Shown piece by piece: positions 44,058-52,932 of a DNA stretch of 64,000 bases; position 1 is the first letter of the stretch, and every line of letters begins with the position of its first letter. The notes below the pieces were generated by a model. That model made no database searches, had not been told where the DNA came from, and saw nothing but the letters and a program-made list of their open reading frames with translations. The position numbers and the translations under genes were made by a program. The DNA comes from Massilia sp. Se16.2.3 (GTDB lineage Bacteria; Pseudomonadota; Gammaproteobacteria; Burkholderiales; Burkholderiaceae_D). Location of the stretch: positions 620,001 through 684,000 of the forward strand of contig NZ_CP050451.1 of NCBI RefSeq assembly GCF_014171595.1, in the 5' to 3' direction.

Positions 44058-44074
44058 AAAATCAATCACTTAGC
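44058..44074 (-). promoter_or_regulatory. 17-bp element upstream of the sigma-54 promoter (copy 2)
   Basis: Plus-strand AAAATCAATCACTTAGC, 39 bases upstream of the -24 element, 16/17 identical to copy 1 at 39929-39945 and in the same orientation. It also fits the IHF consensus. Confidence 0.7.
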
Positions 44075-44150
44075 CCCGTAGACAGTCTGGTACGCCCAAA
44101 CGACGACGGCGCCACCCGGCGCCGTTGTAAGAAAACCCGACAGGGTTCTA

Positions 44151-44786
44151 TCAGAAGAAGCTTTCCGGAATCACCAGAATATCACCCGGGCGCATCGGCA
44201 TGTTCGCCGAAATATCGCCTTCCTTGATCAGGTCGTCAAGGCGTACGTTGAGTTTTTCCTGCTTGCCGCCGACGTTGCGGATGATGCTCGCCTTGTTGCC
44301 GGAAGCGAATTCGGTGACGCCGCCGACCGCGATCAGGACATCCATCAGCGACATGTCGCGGCGGTAGGCCAGCGCCTGCGGCTTGGCGGCCTGGCCGATC
44401 ACGCGGATCTGCTCGCCGTAGTTACCGACGAAACCAGTGACGACGACGGTGACGACCGGTTGCTGGATGAACTTGGCCAGCGCCTTCTCGATGTCGCGTG
44501 CCAGCTCGGTCGAGGTCTTGCCGGCGGCAGGCAGGTCTTCGACCAGCGGCGTGGTGATCTTGCCGTCCGGACGCACCGGCACCGACATCGATACCTCGGG
44601 ATTGCGCCAGACGATGATATTGACGGCATCGCCCGGGCCGATCAGGTAATCGGCAGGCGCGGCGCCCGCCAGGGCTGCGGCCGATGGTGCCGCCGCCGGC
44701 TTGTTGAACCACGCGCAGCCCGACAGGGTCAGGGCGCAGGCAGTAGCCAGGGCCAGTTTGGTCAAATTCGTCATGATCTTGCTCAC
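44151..44786 (-). CDS. Polysaccharide export outer-membrane lipoprotein of the XrtA type (Wza-like)
   Basis: 211 residues using the GTG at 44786, with AAGGGG 7 bases upstream; an ATG at 44774 is the alternative. Lipobox LTLSGCAWF. Residues ~45-130 form the polysaccharide-export domain (YLIGPGDAVNIIVWRNPEVS, VRPDGKITTPLVEDLPAAGKTS), followed by SLBB-like repeats (RVIGQAAKPQALAYRRDMSLMDVLIAVGG, MRPGDILVIPESFF). It is the outer-membrane outlet for EPS. Unusually it faces away from the rest of the EPS operon, across an ~850-base gap. Confidence 0.9.
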   Translation of the reverse strand: MSKIMTNLTKLALATACALTLSGCAWFNKPAAAPSAAALAGAAPADYLIGPGDAVNIIVWRNPEVSMSVPVRPDGKITTPLVEDLPAAGKTSTELARDIEKALAKFIQQPVVTVVVTGFVGNYGEQIRVIGQAAKPQALAYRRDMSLMDVLIAVGGVTEFASGNKASIIRNVGGKQEKLNVRLDDLIKEGDISANMPMRPGDILVIPESFF

Positions 44787-45293
44787 GTCATTCCCCTTCA
44801 GACAAGCAGCGAGCGCGCGGCCCAGACTGTTGTTGTTGCAAATGTAAAATTGTGTTTTAGCCATCAAACCGACGTATTGTATCTTAATCATGCATGCCAA
44901 AAAGGCGTGCACGATTGAAATATTGTTATTTTTTACTCCGCTGGCAACAGTTCCCCTCCCTGTCATCAACGGGCACCGGCGAGCGAACAACACGGTCGGC
45001 CTGCCTGGTGGACAGTGCCCGATCAGCCAAGCCGCAGTAAACAGCAAGCGGCAACGCGCTGGCAGACCCTATCTATCAGAAGCTCGACTGCATCGCCCTC
45101 CTTGTACCGCATTGCTTCAGAAGACCTCGGCACTTTCGCAAGTCCGCAAGCCTGCGAGGGGACGAAACACCCCGACGCCGGAGACTGCAACAGGCGCAAC
45201 GCCAGCAGGCATGCGGGCTCCGGCAGACAGGCGCTAACGGGCGCGTCCGGAGCGCATTCATTATTTCGGATAGGAATCAATCGTGCAGCCCTT

Positions 45294-45313
45294 TTGTAAT
45301 TTAGACATTACAA
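45294..45313. promoter_or_regulatory. 20-bp inverted repeat upstream of the EPS operon
   Basis: TTGTAAT-TTAGAC-ATTACAA, perfect 7-base arms with a 6-base spacer, about 320 bases before the chain-length gene. A typical dimeric-regulator geometry; regulator unknown. Confidence 0.5.
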
Positions 45314-45532
45314 TACAAGGGTTTGATGTTGAGCAAAGGCTGCGGCCGGGTCTGGAAGTGGAAGATTGGCCCGCGCATCTGCCTTGACGTAGTGCAACAT
45401 TTAGGCTCTGCGGTAGTTTGCTTGTTGATAACAATAGTGCTTCAAGTAGATGCCTTGGGGATTTTTATGCATTGCAGCTAGGAACTTGTGTTGTAAGCGG
45501 TGCCATTTTGTCGCCTTACTTGCTCAATTTTC

Positions 45533-45547
45533 TGGCACGCAATTGCA
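45533..45547 (+). promoter_or_regulatory. Sigma-54-like motif with spacer one base short
   Basis: TGGCACG-CAA-TTGCA: both elements are perfect but separated by 3 instead of 4 bases, 88 bases before the chain-length ATG. RpoN spacing is strict. Since single-base deletions are common in this sequence, it may be a real promoter with one base lost. Confidence 0.4.
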
Positions 45548-45635
45548 ATTGCACAAACAACAAGCGATGATGCGTGTTCTTTGTTGATTGTTACAGTCCG
45601 GCTCCTGGCCGGGCCTTCATGGCGAGACTGACGAG

Positions 45636-47150
45636 ATGGCAGAAATAACAGCCCTTATCCTGAATTTCCTTAAGGCCATCGGTAAATACCGTTGGCATGC
45701 AGTGACCATCACCTGGCTGGTGGCGCTGATTGGCTGGGCAATCGTGCTCAAGCTGCCGAACCAGTACGAGACCACCGCGCGGGTCTACGTCGATACCCAG
45801 AGCATCCTGAAACCGCTGCTGTCGGGGATGACCTCGTTGCCGAACCTCGATCAGCAGGTGCAGTTCATGCGCCAGACCCTGATCAGCCGTCCGAACGTCG
45901 AGCGCGTCATGCGCATGACCGATCTCGACGTCAAGGCAAAGGACGCCGACGAGAAGGAAAAGATGATCGACAACCTGATCTCGAAGATCACCATCGCCGG
46001 CACCGAACGCGACGACATCTACACGATCAGCTACAAGGCCACCGACCCGAAGCTGGGCAAGGACGTGGTGCAGTCGCTGCTGACGATCTTCGTCGAGGGC
46101 AGCTTCGGCGGCAAGAAGCAGGAATCGGACAAGGCTGTCCAGTTCATCGACGACCAGATCCGCAGCTACGAGGAAAAGCTGGCCGCCGCCGAGGACAAGC
46201 TGAAGGAATTCAAGATCAAGAACATGGGCCTGCTGCCGCGTGAAGGCGCCGACTTCGGCAGCCGCGTCAACGCTGCCAACGACGCCCTCAGCCAGGCCAA
46301 GCTGGAACTGGCCGAAGCCGAGCAGTCGCGCAACGCCATCCGCCGCCGCATGACCGGCGGCAGCACCGCCGGCGGCACCGTCATGGCCGATCCGGAACTG
46401 GAAAGCCGCATCGCGACCGCCCAGAAGAACCTCGACACGCTGCGCCTGCAGTACACCGAGCAGCACCCGGACATCATTGCCACCCGCCGCCTGCTCGACC
46501 AGCTGCAGGCGCGCAAGCGGGAAGAAGCGAAGAAGGGCCGTCCCGACCCGGGCGCCGCCGCCAGCCCGATGATGCAGCAGCTGAACGTATCGCTGTCGGA
46601 CGCCGAATCGCGCGTCGCCAGCCTGCGTGCCCGCGTGGCCGAGTACCAGCAGCGCGTCGCCACCCTGCGCACCCAGAGCACCACCGCGCCGGAAGTCGAA
46701 GCCCAGCTGGCCCAGCTGAACCGCGATTACGCGATCAACCGCGAGAACTACCAGAAGCTGGTCGAGCGCCGCGAACAGGCCAAGCTGTCGGGCGACCTCT
46801 CGTCGGCCACCGACATGCTGACCTTCCGTGTGATCGAGCCGCCAATGGCACCGCTGGTGCCGACCGGTCCGAACCGCCCGGTGCTGTTCAGCGCCGCCTT
46901 CATCGTGGCGCTGATCGCCGGCCTGGCCGGTGCATTCCTGATGAGCCAGTTCCGCCCGACCTTCCTCAGCCAGACCGCGCTGCGTGAAGTGACCGGCGTG
47001 CCGATCCTGGGCACCATCAACATGCACTGGACCGATGGCCAGAAGGCGCAGCGCAAGAAGCGCCTGTACGGCCTGGCTGCCACCCTGCTGCTGCTGTTCG
47101 GCGTGTACGGCGCCGGCTTGGCGACCATGATGGCCCGTCCGGGCCTGTAA
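45636..47150 (+). CDS. XrtA-system polysaccharide chain-length determinant (Wzz/BcsF-like)
   Basis: 504 residues from the ATG at 45636. An N-terminal membrane helix (AVTITWLVALIGWAIVLKLP) and C-terminal helices (VLFSAAFIVALIAGLAGAFL and GLAATLLLLFGVYGAGLA) bracket a large periplasmic coiled-coil (YEEKLAAAEDKLKEFKIKNMG; SDAESRVASLRARVAEYQQRV). YETTARVYVDTQSILKPLL and the LVPTGPNRP segment are typical of Wzz proteins of the exosortase A family (TIGR03007 type). It sets EPS chain length with the separate kinase encoded next. Confidence 0.9.
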   Translation: MAEITALILNFLKAIGKYRWHAVTITWLVALIGWAIVLKLPNQYETTARVYVDTQSILKPLLSGMTSLPNLDQQVQFMRQTLISRPNVERVMRMTDLDVKAKDADEKEKMIDNLISKITIAGTERDDIYTISYKATDPKLGKDVVQSLLTIFVEGSFGGKKQESDKAVQFIDDQIRSYEEKLAAAEDKLKEFKIKNMGLLPREGADFGSRVNAANDALSQAKLELAEAEQSRNAIRRRMTGGSTAGGTVMADPELESRIATAQKNLDTLRLQYTEQHPDIIATRRLLDQLQARKREEAKKGRPDPGAAASPMMQQLNVSLSDAESRVASLRARVAEYQQRVATLRTQSTTAPEVEAQLAQLNRDYAINRENYQKLVERREQAKLSGDLSSATDMLTFRVIEPPMAPLVPTGPNRPVLFSAAFIVALIAGLAGAFLMSQFRPTFLSQTALREVTGVPILGTINMHWTDGQKAQRKKRLYGLAATLLLLFGVYGAGLATMMARPGL

Positions 47151-47171
47151 GGAAGAACGTTAGGAGCGAAT

Positions 47172-48194
47172 GTGAGCATTATCGAAAAAGCGGCCAGCCG
47201 CATTGACCACACCCGCGCACCAGCGCCAGCCCCGGTCGTCGAACACGACGACCAGGCCATCGTCCTGGAACCGCACGCGGCCCCGGCCTCCGCACACGCT
47301 GCACCGGCAATCGAAACCTTCGAACCGACGCCGGCCGAAGCGGCCGCCCTCGCCGCTGCCGCCACGGCAGCGCCGGCGCACGCACCAGCCCCTGCACGGG
47401 CCGCAGCAGCGCCAGTGCCACCCGTGCAGGCCCGTAGCGGCGGCCATCGCCCTGGCGCAAAAACGAGCGCCCGCAAGGTCGACCTCGACCTGGCGCGCAT
47501 GCGCGACGCCGGCATGGTGACCGCCGCCGGCGGACGCACCAACCTGCTCGAGGACTTCCGCGTGATCAAGCGCCCGCTGCTCAAGCGCGCCTTCAGCGAA
47601 GCCTCGGCCCCAGGCCGCCCGAACAACCTGATCATGCTTACCAGCTCGCTGCCGGGCGAAGGCAAGACCTATTGCGCCATCAACCTGGCCATGAGCATTG
47701 CGATGGAACTCGACCACACCGTGCTGCTGGTCGACGCCGACGTCGCCCGTCCTTCGGTGCTGCGCACGCTCGGCCTGCCGGCCCAGCGCGGCCTGATGGA
47801 CATCCTGCTCGACGACAAGCTCGACCTGTCGGACGTGATGCTGCGCACGAACGTCGACACCTTGAGCATCCTCCCGGCCGGCACTAGCACGCCGCGCGCG
47901 ACCGAACTGCTGGCCAGTTCGACGATGACGAGCCTGGTCACCGAGATCGCGCACCGCTATCCTGACCGCGTCATCATTTTCGATTCGCCGCCGCTGCTGC
48001 TGACGAGCGAATCGCGCGTCCTGGCCAGCCACATGGGCCAGATCGTGATGGTCGTCGAAGCCCAGGGCACGACCCAGCACGCCGTCAAGGAATCGCTGCG
48101 TCAACTCGAAGGCTGCAGCAACGTGAACCTCATCTACAACAAGGCCCGGGACATCCCCGGCATCGAAGAGACGTATGACTATCACTACGGCTAA
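47172..48194 (+). CDS. XrtA-associated tyrosine kinase, CpsD/CapB type
   Basis: 340 residues from the GTG at 47172, with AGGAG 5 bases upstream. N-terminal SIIEKAASRID, then an Ala/Pro-rich linker to about residue 100, then the P-loop ATPase: MLTSSLPGEGKTYCAINLAM (Walker A), HTVLLVDADVARPSVLRTLG (Walker A'), RVIIFDSPPLLLTSESRV (Walker B). No C-terminal Tyr-rich cluster; only a few Tyr near the end (YDYHYG), which could be autophosphorylated. It works with the chain-length protein encoded just upstream. Confidence 0.9.
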   Translation: MSIIEKAASRIDHTRAPAPAPVVEHDDQAIVLEPHAAPASAHAAPAIETFEPTPAEAAALAAAATAAPAHAPAPARAAAAPVPPVQARSGGHRPGAKTSARKVDLDLARMRDAGMVTAAGGRTNLLEDFRVIKRPLLKRAFSEASAPGRPNNLIMLTSSLPGEGKTYCAINLAMSIAMELDHTVLLVDADVARPSVLRTLGLPAQRGLMDILLDDKLDLSDVMLRTNVDTLSILPAGTSTPRATELLASSTMTSLVTEIAHRYPDRVIIFDSPPLLLTSESRVLASHMGQIVMVVEAQGTTQHAVKESLRQLEGCSNVNLIYNKARDIPGIEETYDYHYG

Positions 48195-49759
48195 GCGTTC
48201 GCAGCTGCCGTCGCCGCATTTGCCACCGTACGCGTTGCGCCTGGCGCCGCTGGCGGCGGCGCTGCTGGTGGCGCTGCCGGCCCATGCGGACCTGGGACGT
48301 CACCCCGACGTTCACCCTGAGCGAAACCTACAGCGACAACGTCAACCTGCGCGCCGACAATGACAAGCGCGCATCCTGGGTGACCGAAGCAATACCGGGC
48401 GTTTCCGTGGTGGGCAAGAGCTCGCGCGTGGACTTCGCCGCCAACGCCCGCCTCTACTACTACGCCTACAGCGAAGACGACGTTCCGGGCGTGCGCACCA
48501 GCCAGCACGAGTACAACGCCAACGGCCGCGTGAAGGTGGTCGATGAGCTGTTCTATGTCGACGCAGGCGCCAGCAGCAGCGCGCGCAGCATCTCGGCCTT
48601 CGGCCCGCTGGCCGAAGATGCCAACGGCAACCGCTACAGCCGCGAAAACCAGACCGACGTCAGCACCTGGCGCATCAGCCCCTACGTGACCCACCGCTTC
48701 GGCAACCTGGTCACCGGCACCGCGCGCTATACCCACGACGTGGTGAAATCCGATTCGCGCAGCCTGTTCGGCGACAGCTCGGCCGATGGCGTGGCCATCG
48801 ACCTCGTCGGCGGCCCGGGCTTTCGCAACGTCGGCTGGAGCCTGCACGCGGCGCATCAGACTGTCGACAACGAGAACTTCGGCGACACCTCGTCGCAAAA
48901 CATCCTGCTCAATGCGAACTACCGCCTCGGCCCGACGTTCGCGCTGACGGGGTCGGCCGGCTACGACAAGTTCGATTACCAGGCCCTGGGCGGACGCACG
49001 GCCGGCGCCAGCTGGACGACCGGCTTCATCTGGGCACCGTCGGCGCGCACCAACCTGCAGATGTCGATCGGCCGCCATTACCTCGGCAACACCGGCATGC
49101 TGGCCGCCTCGCATCGCAGCCGCCACAGCGTCTGGAGGCTGAGCTATTCCGACGCCGTCACCACCAGCCGCCAGCAGTTCACGCTGCCGTCGGCGATCGA
49201 CACCGCGTCCATGCTCGATGCGATGTTCCAGGCCACGATTCCCGATCCGGTGGTGCGGCGCCAGGCGGTGGAAAACTACATGCGCTACGCCAACCTGCCG
49301 CCTACGCTGGCCGACAACATCAACTACCTGAGCAACCGCTACATGCGCCAGAAGCTGCTGCAGGCATCGAGCGCGTTCAACTGGCGCCACAGCACCGCCG
49401 TGCTGTCGGCCTATGCCAGCGAGCGCGTCGCCCTGTCCTCGTCGGAAGCCGACAGCGGCCTGCTCGGCAGCCAGCTGCGCAGCCTGAACGACAGCGTGCG
49501 CCAGGTTGGCGTGAACGCCTCCTACAACTACCGCCTGAGCGCGCGTTCGAGCGCGCAGGCCTCGGCATCGGCATCGCATACGCGCTCGCTCACGACCGAC
49601 CTCGAAGGCAACCAGCAATCGTTGCGCCTGGGCCTGACCCACCGCTTCGGCCGCTCGGTGCGCGGCAGCCTGGAAGTGCGCCGCCTCGTCGGCGAGAGCG
49701 AAATCCGCCACGACTATACCGAAAACGCCGTCTCCGCCACCCTCACGGTCCAGCTCTAA
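48175..49759 (+). CDS. XrtA-associated outer-membrane beta-barrel-like protein (TIGR03016 type), frameshifted in this sequence
   Basis: The ATG at 48175 lies inside the kinase gene end (20-base overlap) and opens a signal peptide (RLAPLAAALLVALPAHAD). The frame breaks at 48291-48292; removing one C continues into WDVTPTFTLSETYSDNVNLR and gives 527 residues. The rest has alternating beta-strand patterns throughout (VDFAANARLYYYAYSEDD, LVTGTARYTHDVVKSDSRS, SFLGL-like tail SLRLGLTHRFGRSVRGSLEVR) and ends in a strand, ATLTVQL, as in outer-membrane barrels. It is a conserved companion of XrtA EPS loci, possibly part of the export channel. Confidence 0.85.
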
Positions 49760-49771
49760 CGGAGTAACACG

Positions 49772-50806
49772 ATGTACGAAACCTATTACGGACTCTCGGC
49801 CAAGCCCTTCCAGCTGCGCCCCGATCCCCATTTCTTCTTCGGCAGCAAGGGCCACAAGCGTGCCATGGCCTACCTGGAATATGGCCTGTCGCAGGGTGAG
49901 GGCTTCATCGTCATCACCGGCGAAATCGGCGCCGGCAAGACCACGCTGGTGCGCAACCTGTTCAGCAAGCTGCCGTCGGACCAGATCGTCGCCGCCCACA
50001 TCGTCAATACCCACCTGGATCCGGACGACACGCTGCGCATGGTGGTGTCGGCCTTCGGCCTGCCCTATGAAGGCGCCAGCAAGACCGACATGCTGACCCG
50101 CCTCGAGCACTTCCTGCGCAGCGTCGACCGCCAGGGCCAGCGCGCCCTGCTCGTCATCGACGAAGCCCAGAACCTGAGCCCGAAGACGGTCGAGGAACTG
50201 CGCATGCTGTCGAACTTCCAGACCGACGACAAGTCGCTGCTGCAGACCTTCCTGCTCGGCCAGCCGGAGTTCCGCGCCACCCTGCACAGCCCCAGCATGC
50301 AGCAGTTGCGCCAGCGCGTGATCGCCAGCTACCACCTGGGCCCGATGGACGCGCAGGAAACCCGCGCCTACATCGAGCACCGCCTGCACACGGTCGGCTG
50401 GCAGGGCGACCCGGCTTTCGATGACGGCGCCCACGCCGCCATCTTCGGCTACACCGGCGGCATCCCGCGCAAGACCAACACCCTGCTCGACCGCGTGCTC
50501 CTGATGGGCTACCTGGAAGAACTGCACGAGTTCAACGAGGGGCACATCCAGACCGTCATCAGCGACATCAGCGAGGAATTCCAGGCACCGAACCCGGTCG
50601 GCACGCCGGCCGCCGACACGCTGCGCATCGAATCGATCGAGGACGGCCTCGGCCTGCCCGAGCGCCGCGCCAGCGCCGAGGTGCTCGACGAGCGTATGAT
50701 GCGCCTCGAGAAATCGATCGTGTCGGTGCTGTCGATCCTGAAGAAAATCGTCGCCACCCCGCCGCAGGGGAACCCGGCGCATCACCACGTGGATACCCAG
50801 GAATGA
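49772..50806 (+). CDS. XrtA-associated AAA ATPase (ExeA/GspA-like)
   Basis: 344 residues. MYETYYGLSAKPFQLRPDP is the hallmark start of this family; Walker A ITGEIGAGKTTLVRNLF, Walker B ALLVIDEAQNLSPKTVEEL, then LLQTFLLGQPEFR and GYTGGIPRKTNTLLDRVLL. A ~70-residue C-terminal extension carries an acidic helix (LDERMMRLEKSIVSVLSILKKIV). Cytosolic; its role in EPS assembly is not known. The deacetylase start overlaps its stop by 4 bases. Confidence 0.92.
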   Translation: MYETYYGLSAKPFQLRPDPHFFFGSKGHKRAMAYLEYGLSQGEGFIVITGEIGAGKTTLVRNLFSKLPSDQIVAAHIVNTHLDPDDTLRMVVSAFGLPYEGASKTDMLTRLEHFLRSVDRQGQRALLVIDEAQNLSPKTVEELRMLSNFQTDDKSLLQTFLLGQPEFRATLHSPSMQQLRQRVIASYHLGPMDAQETRAYIEHRLHTVGWQGDPAFDDGAHAAIFGYTGGIPRKTNTLLDRVLLMGYLEELHEFNEGHIQTVISDISEEFQAPNPVGTPAADTLRIESIEDGLGLPERRASAEVLDERMMRLEKSIVSVLSILKKIVATPPQGNPAHHHVDTQE

Positions 50807-51687
50807 AAATGCAAGCTCCCGCAGCCCGGCCGCAGCGCCAGCCGGGTGAGCGTATCCGCAACGCCATGACCTGCGACGTCGAAGACTACTTCCAGGTCTC
50901 GGCCTTCGCTCCCTACATCAGCCGCGACAGCTGGCCGGCGCGCGAATGCCGCGTCGAAGCCAATGTCGATCGCATCCTGGCGCTGTTCGAGCGCCACGAC
51001 GTGAAAGGCACCTTCTTCACGCTGGGCTGGATCGCCGAGCGCTATCCGCAGATGGTGCGCCGCATCGTCGCGGCCGGCCATGAACTGGCCAGCCACGGCT
51101 ACGGCCACCTGCGCGCGTCCGACCAGAGCCGCGCGGAGTTCGACAACGACATCCGGTCGAGCAAGGCGCTGCTGGAAGACATCGGCGGCCAGCAGATCAT
51201 CGGCTACCGCGCCCCGAGTTTTTCCATCGGCCATGGCAACCTGTGGGCATTGGAAGCGCTGACGCAAGCCGGCTACCGCTACAGCTCGAGCATCTACCCG
51301 ATCGCCCACGACCATTACGGCATGCCGGACGCGCCCCGTTTCGCCTTCTATCCGAACGGCCCGGACGGGCTGCTGGAAATCCCGATCACCACGGCCATGC
51401 TGGGCGGTCGCAAGCTGCCGGCCGGCGGCGGCGGCTATTTCCGCCTGCTGCCCTACGCGCTCTCGCGCTGGATGGTCAAGCGCGTCAACGAGATCGACAA
51501 CGAGCCGGCGCTGTTCTACTTCCACCCGTGGGAAGTCGATCCTGGCCAGCCGCGCCCCGAAGGCCTGGGTGCCAAGGCGCGCTTCCGCCACTACATCAAC
51601 ATCGAGCGCATGGAAGGGCGCATTGCCGCCCTCGCCCAGGATTTCGCGTGGGACCGGATGGACCGCATTTTCCTGGAACGGCCATGA
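50803..51687 (+). CDS. XrtA-associated polysaccharide deacetylase (DUF3473 type)
   Basis: 294 residues. The NodB fold motifs are visible: AMTCDVEDYFQVS (Asp pair), GTFFTLGWIAERYP, HELASHGYGHLRASDQ (metal His pair), GYRAPSFSIGHGNLWALEAL, and the C-terminal DUF3473 part (PALFYFHPWEVDPGQPRPEG, FRHYINIERMEGRI). It should remove N-acetyl groups from EPS or its lipid-linked precursor. No signal peptide, so action in the cytoplasm is indicated. Confidence 0.93.
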   Translation: MKMQAPAARPQRQPGERIRNAMTCDVEDYFQVSAFAPYISRDSWPARECRVEANVDRILALFERHDVKGTFFTLGWIAERYPQMVRRIVAAGHELASHGYGHLRASDQSRAEFDNDIRSSKALLEDIGGQQIIGYRAPSFSIGHGNLWALEALTQAGYRYSSSIYPIAHDHYGMPDAPRFAFYPNGPDGLLEIPITTAMLGGRKLPAGGGGYFRLLPYALSRWMVKRVNEIDNEPALFYFHPWEVDPGQPRPEGLGAKARFRHYINIERMEGRIAALAQDFAWDRMDRIFLERP

Positions 51688-52932
51688 ATTCGATCATCGA
51701 GGGCGTGCTGCAAAAGAAGGCGGCGGCGGTCGCGGAAGCCGCCAAACCCGACCTGCTGCTGCTGGTACACCGCATCCCCTACCCGCCGAACAAGGGCGAC
51801 AAGATCCGCTCCTACCACCTGCTGAAGCACCTGGCGGGCAAGTATCGCGTGCATCTGGCGACCTTTGTCGACGACGAAGCCGACTGGCAGTACGTGCCCA
51901 ACGTCGAGGCCCTGTGCGCGAGCAGCCATTTCGCCCGGCTCGACCCGAAAAAGGGCAAGCTGCGCAGTGCCGGCGCGCTCGCCACGGGTAAATCGCTGTC
52001 GCTGGCCTACTACCGCGACGCCGGCATGCAGCAGTGGGTGACGCACACCATGCGCGAACACGGCATCGCGCGCGTGATGATGTTCTCGTCGGTGATGGCG
52101 CAGTACGCCGAACAATTCCCGGCCGCGCGCCGCGTGATCGATTTCTGCGACGTCGATTCCGACAAGTGGCGCCAGTACGCCGAGAAGAAAAAGTGGCCGA
52201 TGAGCTGGGTGTACCGCCACGAGGCGAAGAGCCTGCTCGACTACGAGCGCCGCGTCGCCGAGATCTGCGACGCTTCCCTGTTCGTGTCCGAGCCGGAAGC
52301 GGAACTGTTCCGCGGCCTGGCGCCGGAAAACCGCGCCAAGATCGGCTTCTTCAACAACGGCGTCGACACCGAGTACTTCAGCCCCGAGCGCAGCTACGAC
52401 AATCCGTTCGCGGCAGGAGAACAGGCCATGGTCTTCACCGGCGCCATGGACTACTGGCCGAACATCGATGCCGTCAAATGGTTTGCCGCCGAGGTGCTGC
52501 CGCGCGTGCGCGCCGCCGTGCCGCAGGCGCGCTTCTACATCGTCGGCTCGCGTCCGGCACCGGAAGTGCAGGCACTGGCGGGCGACGCCATCGCGGTGAC
52601 CGGCACCGTGCCCGACGTGCGCCCCTACCTGGCCCACTGCAGCGTGGCGGTGGCACCCCTGCGCATCGCGCGCGGCATCCAGAACAAGGTGCTCGAAGCG
52701 ATGGCGATGGCCCGTCCCGTCGTTGCCTCGCCCCAGGCCTCACGAGGGCATCGACGCCGCCAGCGGGCGCGAACTGCTCGTCGCCGACGCCCCTGAAGCC
52801 TACGCCGACGCCGTGATTGCGCTGCTGCGTACCCCGGACGACACCATGGGCCGCGCCGCGCGCGCCAGCGTCGAACGCCGTTACAGCTGGCCGGCCCACC
52901 TGTCCCAGATCGAAACGAGGTTCGAATGCTGA
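51684..52932 (+). CDS. XrtA-associated glycosyltransferase (stp1, TIGR03087 type), frameshifted in this sequence
   Basis: GT-B fold. VHRIPYPPNKGDKIRSYHLL at the N-terminus and FNNGVDTEYFSPERSYDNPF in the middle are characteristic of this XrtA family; the donor-binding region is VAPLRIARGIQNKVLEAMAM. The frame breaks at about 52737-52740, removing one base continues HEGIDAASGRELLVADAPEA, and the total is 415 residues. It starts in a 4-base overlap with the deacetylase and ends overlapping the exosortase gene. Sugar donor unknown. Confidence 0.88.

Larger units (their letters stand above)
44787..45635. other. Long divergent regulatory region of the EPS locus
   Basis: 849 bases between the export gene and the chain-length gene. 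AT-rich blocks at 44825-44940 and 45285-45590 flank a GC-richer middle. Short open frames in the middle lack ribosome sites and recognisable content. Contains an 8-base-pair hairpin at 44891-44911, an inverted repeat at 45294-45313 and a sigma-54-like motif at 45533-45547. Room for several regulators or a small RNA. Confidence 0.6.

Noticed and set aside
44890..45280. Short open frames on both strands in the EPS intergenic region
   Set aside because: No ribosome sites, no recognisable content, and they overlap each other on opposite strands.
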